From NCBI GenBank assembly GCA_021785375.1, contig JAJYFQ010000045.1, positions 1 through 6,461 of the forward strand: DNA of 6,461 bases, given 5' to 3'. The position numbers and the translations under genes were made by a program. Source of the stretch: Microcaldota archaeon. GTDB taxonomy: Archaea > Micrarchaeota > Micrarchaeia > Micrarchaeales > CABMGC01. Under the pieces are notes generated by a model. The model was not told where the DNA came from. It did not search any database and saw only the letters and a program-made list of their open reading frames with translations. Of this stretch, positions 1 to 5,512 are shown one piece after another. How positions within the stretch are numbered: position 1 is the stretch's first letter; every line of letters begins with the position of its first letter.

Positions 1-1680
1 TTCCCGTCTTATGAGATCTTCAGGCTCCTTCCGGGGATGTGGGGCAAGGACCTCCTGAACGGCGTTCTGGGATCGGACCTGATAGGATTCCACACCTATG
101 ACTACATGCAGGACTTCCTCACATGCGTCTCGCGCCTGCTCGGATACGAGAACAAGATGGGTTACCTCGAGGGGCAGGACGCGATGCTCAAGCGGGTTGA
201 CACATTCCCGATGGGGATAGACTTCGGAAAGTTCCAGAAGGCTTCTAAGGATTCCGGGGTGCTTGCGGAGAGGAAGAAGCTGGCAGTGACATTCGACGAC
301 ACAAAGGTCATCTTCTCGATAGACAGGCTCGACTACACGAAGGGGATACTCAACAGGCTCAATGGATACGAGCTCCTGCTCCAGAAGAGGCCGGACCTTC
401 ACGGCAAGATCGTCCTCGTGCTCGTGGCGGTGCCATCGCGCGGAGAGATAAGGGAGTATCAGAATATGAAGGTCGCAATAGACGAGAAGGTTGGGTTCAT
501 AAACGGCAAGTTCGGCACGATGGGATGGACTCCGATACTCTACCAGCACAAGTTCGTCGATTTCAATACGCTCATGGCACTCTATGGCATCGCTTCGGTG
601 GCCCTCGTCACGCCGCTTCGCGACGGCATGAACCTTGTGGCCAAGGAGTACGTGGCTAGCAAGGTCAACTCTCCCGGAGTGCTCATCCTGAGCGACATGG
701 CCGGCGCGGCGAAGGAGCTCGGCGACGCGGTGATAGTCAACCCATACCATCCGAGCGACATCTGCGCGGCCCTGGAGAAGGCCCTGATGATGCCAAAGGA
801 GGAGCAGATGAAGAGGATCAAGTCGATGCAGGAGAGGATACAGTCCTATGACATAGCAAGATGGGGGAACGACTTCCTCAAGGAGCTGCTCGGGCTCAAG
901 GAGATACAGGAGATATTCAATGCCAAGCTGCTCGGCAAGAATGAGGCCGTGCTGCTCTCAAAGTATAAGGATGCGAGGAAGGCACTGCTGCTCCTGGATT
1001 ACGATGGAACCTTGGTCTCGTTTACCGATAATCCTGAAGAGGCGGTTCCGACGAAGGAGGTCATGGACCTCCTTAAGTCGCTCAGCGTCAACCCGAAGAA
1101 CGAGGTGGTGGTGATAAGCGGGAGGAACAAGGAGACCCTGGAGAAGTGGTTCGGAGGCCTTGACGTTTCGCTGGTCGCAGAGCACGGGGTGCTCGTCAAG
1201 CCAAGGGGAGGGGAGTGGGACTTCCTGAGGCCGCTGACTACGGACTGGAAGGCTATGATCATGCCGATACTAAAGGACTATGCCGACAGGCTTCCTGGAT
1301 CGTACATTGAGGAGAAGCAGTTCTCGCTCGTCTGGCACTACAGGAAGGCTGAATCCGAGTTCGCCTCGCTCAGGATAGAGGAGCTCTTCGACAACCTGAG
1401 CAAGTTCACCTCGAACGCAGACGTGCAGATATACAAGGGCAACAAGATAATCGAGGTGAAGAATGCGGGGGCGAACAAGGGCACTGCGGCCACGGCGTTT
1501 GTGAACAGGCTGGATCCGGATTTCATACTATCACTGGGAGACGACTATACCGATGAGGACACGTTCAGGCTCCTGCCGAAGGAGGCATACACGATAAGGG
1601 TGGGAGTGGTGCAATCCTACGCCAGGTACAACCTAAGGAACAGCTCGGAGGCACTGAAGCTCCTCGGCAGGCTCGTCTGA
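1..1680 (+). CDS. otsAB: Bifunctional trehalose-6-phosphate synthase/phosphatase (OtsA-OtsB fusion), 5'-truncated
   Basis: The N-terminal domain should transfer glucose from a nucleotide sugar to glucose-6-phosphate, and the C-terminal HAD phosphatase should then release trehalose, a cytoplasmic compatible solute. The reading frame is open from nt 1 (F-P-S-Y-E-I-F-R-L-L-P, the OtsA 'PFPSYEIFR' block), so the ATG at 37 is internal and roughly 150 N-terminal residues lie outside the window. Of 559 visible residues, about 1-310 are glycosyltransferase family 20. R109 and K114 (RLDYTKG) and D208 and E216 (RDGMNLVAKE) have the same spacing as E. coli R262, K267, D361 and E369. Residues about 325-559 are trehalose-phosphatase: D333 and D335 in DYDGTL, S373 in ISGR, K493, and the acidic motif GDDYTDED from residue 513. 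All phosphatase catalytic motifs are intact, so both activities are expected. Synthase residues upstream of the edge cannot be checked. The fusion is visible directly; the symbol otsAB is descriptive. Confidence 0.95.
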   Translation, partial: FPSYEIFRLLPGMWGKDLLNGVLGSDLIGFHTYDYMQDFLTCVSRLLGYENKMGYLEGQDAMLKRVDTFPMGIDFGKFQKASKDSGVLAERKKLAVTFDDTKVIFSIDRLDYTKGILNRLNGYELLLQKRPDLHGKIVLVLVAVPSRGEIREYQNMKVAIDEKVGFINGKFGTMGWTPILYQHKFVDFNTLMALYGIASVALVTPLRDGMNLVAKEYVASKVNSPGVLILSDMAGAAKELGDAVIVNPYHPSDICAALEKALMMPKEEQMKRIKSMQERIQSYDIARWGNDFLKELLGLKEIQEIFNAKLLGKNEAVLLSKYKDARKALLLLDYDGTLVSFTDNPEEAVPTKEVMDLLKSLSVNPKNEVVVISGRNKETLEKWFGGLDVSLVAEHGVLVKPRGGEWDFLRPLTTDWKAMIMPILKDYADRLPGSYIEEKQFSLVWHYRKAESEFASLRIEELFDNLSKFTSNADVQIYKGNKIIEVKNAGANKGTAATAFVNRLDPDFILSLGDDYTDEDTFRLLPKEAYTIRVGVVQSYARYNLRNSSEALKLLGRLV

Positions 1681-1702
1681 ATCCATGCGCCGGCCTCCAA
1701 GA

Positions 1703-1716
1703 AGAATTAATAAACA
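1703..1716 (+). promoter_or_regulatory. Candidate TATA box (box A) for the 1742-2334 unit
   Basis: The AT-rich run AATTAATAAA at 1705-1714 stands out from the G+C-richer surroundings and is preceded by purines (AAGAAG), as in an archaeal BRE. Its centre is about 32 nt upstream of the ATG at 1742, so transcription would start a few bases before that codon. No Shine-Dalgarno motif precedes 1742, which fits a near-leaderless mRNA. The box lies inside the extended reading frame from 1685, which argues against that earlier start. Confidence 0.5.
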
Positions 1717-1741
1717 GTACTGCCAAGATCTCTTTGATTCA

Positions 1742-1981
1742 ATGAGAGGAACAGGGAGCGGAAGGAAAGAGCTTGCGGGAGACTACCGCATGCTTGCCAG
1801 GATGTCCAGGGAGCTCGGAGTGCACCAGAGGAAGATAAACGCGATAGCAAAGAAGGTAGCCGAGACCGGGAAGAGCGACGCGATGTACGGGCTTGTTGAG
1901 AGCCTTGATCTCGTGATGACGCACATCGGCAGGGCGAAGAGGGAGCTCGACAATGCGGGAAAGAAGCTGAAGCTCGTGTGA
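1742..1981 (+). CDS. Small basic, helical protein of unknown function, first gene of a pair with a channel-like protein
   Basis: I do not recognise this 79-residue protein. It has no signal peptide or membrane segment, carries about 17 Lys/Arg against 9 Asp/Glu, and looks wholly alpha-helical, with a heptad-like pattern of L, M, I and V in residues 11-40 and 48-79. The frame could begin at the ATG at 1685 (98 residues). I prefer 1742 because the extra 19 codons contain the TATA-like box and use codons unlike the rest of the window (CGC, CGG, ATT, TTT), and because typical helical sequence begins at the second ATG. The stop codon overlaps the GTG start of the next gene (GTGA), so the two are probably translated in a coupled way. 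It could be a cytosolic partner of that membrane protein or a nucleic-acid-binding protein; nothing in the sequence decides this. Confidence 0.65.
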   Translation: MRGTGSGRKELAGDYRMLARMSRELGVHQRKINAIAKKVAETGKSDAMYGLVESLDLVMTHIGRAKRELDNAGKKLKLV

Positions 1982-2334
1982 GTGACGCAATGGCAAACCG
2001 GAGAGTTTATGGGGAGCTCCTTGGCAGAGGTGCCCGCGCGATTGCGGTGATAATCGGTGTGCTGCTGGTCGGCACCCTACTCTTTCACTTCATAGAAGGC
2101 TACGGATACATATACTCGTTCTACTTCACAAGCATGCTTGCCACAGGAGAGGGCCCTCCTGCCACCCCTGCGACAGGCACGGGCCAGATAGCCGCATCCG
2201 TCATGTCCTTCGTCGGAATAGGCACATTTGCCGTATCGCTGATCTTTGTCTTCGGCCCGGTCTTCAGGAGGTTCCTAAAGATGGAGGAGGGCGTGATCAT
2301 GCGCGACCTCAAAAAGATCGAGAAGAAGGCCTGA
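1978..2334 (+). CDS. Two-transmembrane pore-loop protein, related to K+ channels but with an altered filter
   Basis: This 118-residue protein has the layout of a KcsA-type (Ion_trans_2-like) subunit, which would form a tetrameric cation pore in the cytoplasmic membrane. TM1 is about residues 20-41, an aromatic pore-helix segment 44-54 (YIYSFYFTSML), a filter position 55-60, a P-A-T stretch and G-Q at 64-70, and TM2 about 71-96 with the G-I-G-T-F signature typical of inner helices. A basic amphipathic cytoplasmic tail follows (97-118). In the filter, the usual T-V-G-Y-G-D reads A-T-G-E-G-P, so selectivity cannot be assumed. The start GTG at 1978 overlaps the upstream stop as GTGA. An ATG at 1990 (residue 5), preceded by AGTGA, is an alternative. 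Its stop is 14 nt from the convergent mscS-like stop. The fold is a confident inference, the ion is not; it might also be a non-conducting relative. Confidence 0.75.
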   Translation: MSDAMANRRVYGELLGRGARAIAVIIGVLLVGTLLFHFIEGYGYIYSFYFTSMLATGEGPPATPATGTGQIAASVMSFVGIGTFAVSLIFVFGPVFRRFLKMEEGVIMRDLKKIEKKA

Positions 2335-2348
2335 TAGGAATCACGGGC

Positions 2349-3266
2349 TTATCTCCTCCCGCGGGAGGGCTTTCCTGGCGGAAGACTCTTTGCCCGCGTA
2401 TGCGCATCATCGAACGCGGTGTTGACCGCATGCAGCAGCCCGTTCACCTCCACGATGTCGTTGAAGGAGATCTTAACGGTAAACACGTTTGAGCCCCCGG
2501 ATTTGGATGTGAAGTATACCTCCGGCCTTGGCAGTTCCAGCTTCTCGAATATCCCCTTAAGTTCGCGCTCGGCATTGGCGCGCACAAGATCCGCGCCCGC
2601 GTCGGCGTTTACCGTAACCGGAAAGGCGTACGCAAAAGGGCTTCCCCTGCCAAGGCTCGTGAACGCCGCCGATGAGAGCAGTACGCTGCTGGCTATGCGC
2701 AGCCTCTGGCCGTTCTGCGTTATCACCTCGGTGAACATCGCGTTGATCCTAACGACCTTGCACAGAAGATCCTGCCCGAGCATCCACGAGTGTATCAGTA
2801 CTATCTCGTCGGGCAGCAGGGTTCTTGAAGAGGACAGGAAGAATCCGGCCAGAATGCTGGTTGCGATGTTCTGCACGGCGAGACCCAGCACGATTCCGCC
2901 GATCGCACCGCCTGCCAGAGCCGCAGAGAGGCTTATGCCCGTAGCGGCCAATACTATGGATATGACGACAACGTAGAAGAGAATCCGGAGGGCGAGCTTT
3001 GTAAGCTCCACCGTCTCCTTGTTTCCCTGCCTCCCGACGTAGGAGACGGATATCGATAGGAGTATCCTGTATACCATGTAGCTCCCGAGTATTCCGATTA
3101 TCGCATCGAGCGCGGAGAGGATGCCCGCCAGATACGGAGAGAGCGCAGGAATGTAAGCGTACACTATCACGGCAAGATAGGCCCTGAGCAGCAGCGCTAT
3201 TGCCACGAATGCCACTATTGTGGCAATTATGTAGGTGTATCTCAACCCATAACCATTGTTTGCCAT
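2349..3266 (-). CDS. MscS-family small-conductance mechanosensitive channel
   Basis: This 305-residue membrane protein should open under membrane tension to release solutes during hypo-osmotic shock. Hydrophobic segments lie at about 11-36, 46-73, 90-110 and 113-145. The last is the glycine/alanine-rich pore helix (ALAGGAIGGIVLGLAVQN, then ILAGFFL), closely matching the MscS TM3 pattern. A beta-domain follows (about 150-205) and then an alpha/beta C-terminal domain (about 211-292), ending in a Pro/Arg/Lys-rich tail. The beta-domain is divergent: the usual R-P-F-x-x-G-D-W after TM3 is S-R-T-L-L-P-D-E, and the I-P-N-S motif is I-A-S-S. The start ATG at 3266 is preceded by GAGG seven bases upstream. 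An ATG eight bases further upstream is out of frame. The gene is divergent from the unit at 3507 and converges on the channel-like gene at 2334. Confidence 0.88.
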   Translation of the reverse strand: MANNGYGLRYTYIIATIVAFVAIALLLRAYLAVIVYAYIPALSPYLAGILSALDAIIGILGSYMVYRILLSISVSYVGRQGNKETVELTKLALRILFYVVVISIVLAATGISLSAALAGGAIGGIVLGLAVQNIATSILAGFFLSSSRTLLPDEIVLIHSWMLGQDLLCKVVRINAMFTEVITQNGQRLRIASSVLLSSAAFTSLGRGSPFAYAFPVTVNADAGADLVRANAERELKGIFEKLELPRPEVYFTSKSGGSNVFTVKISFNDIVEVNGLLHAVNTAFDDAHTRAKSLPPGKPSRGRR

Positions 3267-3290
3267 ACTCCATCCTCATTATAGATTTGC

Positions 3291-3310
3291 ATGCGCATCT
3301 TTTTATTCCT
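3291..3310 (-). promoter_or_regulatory. Candidate proximal promoter of the mscS-like gene, with an adjacent palindrome
   Basis: Read on the minus strand, AGGAATAAAAAG (3299-3310) resembles a BRE followed by an A/T-rich box A. Transcription would start near 3277, giving a leader of about 10 nt that holds the GAGG ribosome-binding motif. Directly downstream of the box, at 3291-3298, is the perfect 8-bp palindrome ATGCGCAT, well placed to act as an operator between box A and the start site. Assigned by sequence only. Confidence 0.45.
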
Positions 3311-3371
3311 GAGCGAGGTGCTCCGGCGCATATCTGGCGCCTCTTCTGCGGTTCTCCAACGTCAGGTCAAG

Positions 3372-3389
3372 TTTCCCGGACAAGGGAAA
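3372..3389. repeat. Inverted repeat TTTCCC-N6-GGGAAA, with a third half-site at 3421-3426
   Basis: TTTCCC at 3372-3377 and GGGAAA at 3384-3389 form a perfect 6-bp inverted repeat with a 6-nt spacer. It abuts the AT-rich run at 3387-3398, and a further TTTCCCG lies at 3421-3427, matching the TTTCCCG at 3372-3378. The placement between divergent genes suggests regulator-binding half-sites. A 6-bp motif can occur by chance. Confidence 0.35.
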
Positions 3390-3390
3390 A

Positions 3391-3403
3391 AATTTATTCC
3401 TCT
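3391..3403 (-). promoter_or_regulatory. Candidate distal minus-strand promoter with the same 9-mer as the proximal one
   Basis: The 9-mer AGGAATAAA (minus strand, 3393-3401) is an exact copy of that in the proximal box (3302-3310), 91 bp away. If used, transcription would start near 3367 and give the mscS-like mRNA a leader of about 100 nt containing an imperfect hairpin (3315-3343). The same AT-rich run, 3387-3398, could instead be read as a plus-strand box, so direction is uncertain. Confidence 0.3.
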
Positions 3404-3442
3404 GCTGAAACGAGAAAGTCTTTCCCGAGTTTCATAGTAAAG

Positions 3443-3471
3443 CTTTTTATTTATGCCAGTGATCATATAAC
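3443..3471 (+). promoter_or_regulatory. Candidate TATA boxes for the orphan-kae1-bud32 unit
   Basis: Two AT-rich boxes lie upstream of the orphan gene: CTTTTTATTTAT at 3443-3454 and CATATAAC at 3464-3471. With the usual spacing of about 26 nt they predict starts near 3475 and 3493. The second gives a leader of about 14 nt to the TTG at 3507, or 32 nt to the TTG at 3525. No other convincing promoter is seen before kae1, so this is likely the main promoter for all three genes. Confidence 0.45.
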
Positions 3472-3506
3472 ATGTACGGTCGGGTATTCAACTGGGGGCG
3501 CGTGGA

Positions 3507-3923
3507 TTGTCTGGAAGAACTGTATTGAATAAATACAGCTTGTTCGTATCGGATCTTCATAAGGCCATAAAGAATAGAGATGCGGCCAAGTCCGACAGCA
3601 TAATGCGGAAGAAGGCCGCCATAGTTGCCTCGTTCTCCTCAAGCCACTCGTGGAAGACATACGAGTATGTCTCGGGCGCCGCGCAGCTGGACAAGGACGC
3701 GGTGCTGAACGAGAAGCTGAACGCGTTCGCGCACGGCTGGATGGAGATAAACGAGGACGACATAGAGGAGTTCATGTCGCTCAACATAAGCGAGTACTCG
3801 TTCTGCATGTGGCTCTTCTACACGATGGACAAGGAGCAGAGGAAGGAGTACACAGAGCTCTTCAGGCAGATAAAGAAGGAGTTCATCTACGGGCTAGAGC
3901 CCATAGAAAGAGTAATAGACTGA
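3507..3923 (+). CDS. Unrecognised soluble protein upstream of kae1
   Basis: I do not recognise this 138-residue protein. It has no signal peptide or membrane helix and looks mostly helical. The first third is Lys/Arg-rich (to about residue 35). The remainder is acidic and rich in aromatics (W48, W73, W100, several Y and F), with a charged C-terminal half containing runs such as KEQRKEYTELF. It does not resemble the small KEOPS subunits Pcc1 or Cgi121 by eye. The start is a TTG, either at 3507 (used here) or at 3525 (residue 7); the second has GGAAG about 8 nt upstream and overlaps the stop of a possible 18-codon upstream frame. Codon use becomes typical of the window after about 3600, and the frame is clearly coding. 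Only 24 nt separate it from kae1, so it is probably co-transcribed with the t6A genes, which may hint at a role in tRNA modification or translation. Confidence 0.7.
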   Translation: MSGRTVLNKYSLFVSDLHKAIKNRDAAKSDSIMRKKAAIVASFSSSHSWKTYEYVSGAAQLDKDAVLNEKLNAFAHGWMEINEDDIEEFMSLNISEYSFCMWLFYTMDKEQRKEYTELFRQIKKEFIYGLEPIERVID

Positions 3924-3947
3924 TTCTACACCATACTACCTGATGCA

Positions 3948-4928
3948 ATGGCTGTAATAGGCATAGAGAGCAGTGCCCACACCTTCGGCGTCGGGATAGT
4001 CGAGGACGGAAAGGTCCTCGCCAACGAGAAGGAGATGTACAGGATAGGCACAGAGGGAATGATACCGAATGATGTGGCTGAGTTCCACATAGCCAATTCG
4101 GGCACGGTCGTATCAAGGGCGATCGAGAAGGCAGGAGTGTCGAGGAAGGACATAACAGGAGTCGGATATACGCGCGGCCCCGGAATGGGACCGTGCCTTC
4201 ACGTCGGACTGCTCTCTGCAAAGACGCTGGCAAAGAGGCTCGGCATACCGATAGTGCCTGTCCACCATGGAATAGGCCACATAGAGGCTGCGAGGCACTT
4301 CGGAGGGATGAAGGATCCGGTAGCGCTCTACGTTAGCGGGGGAAACTCGCAGATACTGAAGCTCGATGCGAAGCCGTTCGCGCACTACCGCGTGCTCGGA
4401 GAGACGTTTGACATAGGAGTTGGCAACATGCTCGACACCTTCGCCAGGGAGATCGGGCTCGACCCGGCATGGGGCTCAACCGTCGACAGGCTGGCGCAGT
4501 CCGGCAGGAAGTATGTCGAACTCCCGTACAGCGTCAAGGGGATGGACTTCTCGTTCACCGGACTCATGACGAAGGCAGTGACAATTGCAGACACGTTGAG
4601 CAGGGAGGATCTCTGTTTCTCGCTGGAACAAACGGCATTCTCAATGCTCTGCGAGACGACCGAAAGGGCGCTGTTGCTGACTAACAGCGGAGAGGTGTCA
4701 GTATGCGGCGGCGTTGCGCAGAGCCAGAAGCTCAGGGAGATGATGGAGAAGATGGCAAAGGGCCACGGTGCGAAGTTCGGATGCGCGCCGAACGAGTTCA
4801 ATGCAGATAATGGAGGCATGATAGCCCTTGTTGCGGAGCAGATGCTGCGAAGGAATTTGGATGTTGCTCTTGACAAGTGCGACATAGAGCAGAGATACAG
4901 GATAGAGAACGCGCAGGTGGTGAGATGA
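3948..4928 (+). CDS. kae1: tRNA N6-adenosine threonylcarbamoyltransferase, KEOPS subunit Kae1
   Basis: Kae1 transfers the threonylcarbamoyl group from threonylcarbamoyl-AMP to A37 of ANN-decoding tRNAs, forming t6A, as the catalytic subunit of the cytoplasmic KEOPS complex. The protein is full length at 326 residues. The N-terminal block GIESSAHTFGVGIV corresponds to the archaeal GIEGTAHT motif. The metal ligands H107 and H111 occur in HHGIGH, with Y128 and D287 in the expected places. SGGNSQI (130-136), GETFDIGVGNMLDTFARE (151-168), KGMDFSFTGL (197-206), GGVAQSQKLREM (254-265) and NADNGGMIA (285-293) are ASKHA-fold family motifs. One loop is atypical: the usual P-G-G-P near residues 174-178 reads A-W-G-S. 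The ATG at 3948 gives the expected N-terminus. Its stop overlaps the bud32 start (ATGA), and it is not fused to Bud32 as in some archaea. Function is confidently assigned. Confidence 0.96.
   Translation: MAVIGIESSAHTFGVGIVEDGKVLANEKEMYRIGTEGMIPNDVAEFHIANSGTVVSRAIEKAGVSRKDITGVGYTRGPGMGPCLHVGLLSAKTLAKRLGIPIVPVHHGIGHIEAARHFGGMKDPVALYVSGGNSQILKLDAKPFAHYRVLGETFDIGVGNMLDTFAREIGLDPAWGSTVDRLAQSGRKYVELPYSVKGMDFSFTGLMTKAVTIADTLSREDLCFSLEQTAFSMLCETTERALLLTNSGEVSVCGGVAQSQKLREMMEKMAKGHGAKFGCAPNEFNADNGGMIALVAEQMLRRNLDVALDKCDIEQRYRIENAQVVR
4915..4928 (+). promoter_or_regulatory. Ribosome-binding site and ATGA overlap setting the bud32 start
   Basis: AGGTG at 4915-4919 matches part of the archaeal Shine-Dalgarno consensus GGAGGTGA and sits 5 nt before the ATG at 4925. 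That ATG overlaps the kae1 TGA as ATGA. This favours 4925 over an in-frame ATG at 4877, which lies within kae1 and would add 16 residues not typical of Bud32. Confidence 0.7.
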
Positions 4929-5509
4929 TCATTGGAGAGGGAGCCGAGGCAAAGATCTATTCCGTGGATGTATTCGGAAAGCCGCTTCTCGTAAAGGTAA
5001 GGGAACCAAAAGAGTATAGAATAAGGGAGCTTGATATTTCAATAAGAAAGTCCAGGACGAAGAGGGAGGCAAGGATAATGGATGCGCTCAACAGGAATAA
5101 CGTCCCTGTGCCAAGGATAGTTGCGGCAGGAGAGTTCTCCATCTATATGGAGAGGCTCTCGGGAAGGCTCATGAAAGACTCAAAGCACAGCGCAATGACG
5201 ATGAAGAAGGTTGGGCGTGTGCTGGCCTCGATCCACAACATAGACATAATCCATGGCGACTTCACTCCGGCAAATGTGATGCTTGACGGGGGCGATGTAA
5301 TGATAATCGATTTCGGGCTGTCAGATTACAGCAAGGACGACGAGCAGAAGGCATTCGACGTCCTACTTATGAAGAGGTCGGTCTCTCCGGCGATGTACAG
5401 GATATTCAGGGACGAGTATGTTGCAAGGTGCAGGAAAGGAGGCCAGATACTCGGCAGGCTGGCGGAGATAGAGCTCAGGGGAAGGTACCAGACAAGGACC
5501 CTTGGCTGA
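4925..5509 (+). CDS. bud32: KEOPS complex kinase/ATPase Bud32
   Basis: Bud32 is the small atypical protein kinase of KEOPS. It binds Kae1 and supplies the ATPase activity needed for t6A formation. The 194-residue length is typical of archaeal stand-alone Bud32. Visible motifs are the glycine-rich loop GEGAEA (4-9), ATP-binding K24 in LLVKVREPKEYR (family pattern I-V-K-x-R-x-P-K-x-Y-R), helix-C E48, the catalytic loop HGDFTPANVM (D112, N117), the metal-binding DFG (D129) and KAFDVLLMKRS (142-152), matching the family's K-A-x-D-L motif. The C-terminus RGRYQTRTLG resembles the usual Arg-rich RGR tail ending in L-G. In the catalytic loop the usual T-T-S-N reads T-P-A-N. The start is fixed by the ATGA overlap with kae1. 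The gene ends 3 nt from the stop of the convergent small membrane-protein gene. Confidence 0.95.
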   Translation: MIIGEGAEAKIYSVDVFGKPLLVKVREPKEYRIRELDISIRKSRTKREARIMDALNRNNVPVPRIVAAGEFSIYMERLSGRLMKDSKHSAMTMKKVGRVLASIHNIDIIHGDFTPANVMLDGGDVMIIDFGLSDYSKDDEQKAFDVLLMKRSVSPAMYRIFRDEYVARCRKGGQILGRLAEIELRGRYQTRTLG

Positions 5510-5512
5510 TCG

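Noticed and set aside
2335..2348. Terminator between the convergent channel-like and mscS-like genes
   Set aside because: The 14-nt gap has no T-run on either strand and no hairpin. The 3 nt between bud32 and the small membrane gene are likewise empty.
2419..2976. 185-codon open frame on the plus strand
   Set aside because: Antisense to the mscS-like gene, with no recognisable domain. The minus-strand frame has the MscS pore helix.
2749..3279. 176-codon open frame on the minus strand starting 13 nt before mscS
   Set aside because: It overlaps mscS in another frame, and its Arg/His/Cys-rich translation has no membrane segments or motifs.
3315..3343. Imperfect hairpin (GAGGTGC pairing with GCGCCTC, with a G-U pair) as a possible small RNA or terminator
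   Set aside because: The stem is short with a large loop, there is no following T-run, and an alternative pairing (3325-3341) competes. It is mentioned only as part of a possible long mscS leader.
3267..3506. tRNA, C/D-box RNA or CRISPR repeat in the longest non-coding stretch
   Set aside because: I could not find a cloverleaf, a convincing pair of C and D boxes, or regularly spaced repeats.
3200..3532. 110-codon plus-strand frame across the intergenic region
   Set aside because: It overlaps the 5' end of mscS antisense and runs through the TATA-like boxes. Its composition looks non-coding.
3883..4233. 116-codon minus-strand frame opposite the start of kae1
   Set aside because: An Arg/Ser/Leu/Cys-rich shadow of kae1 with no motif.
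4385..4885. 166-codon open frame on the minus strand
   Set aside because: It lies entirely antisense to kae1, whose motifs are unmistakable. Its Ser/Pro-rich translation is what the complement of AGG/GAG/AAG-rich coding sequence produces.
4877..4924. Earlier in-frame ATG for bud32
   Set aside because: It would add 16 residues lying inside kae1. The ATG at 4925 has a ribosome-binding site and begins right at the family's G-x-G loop.
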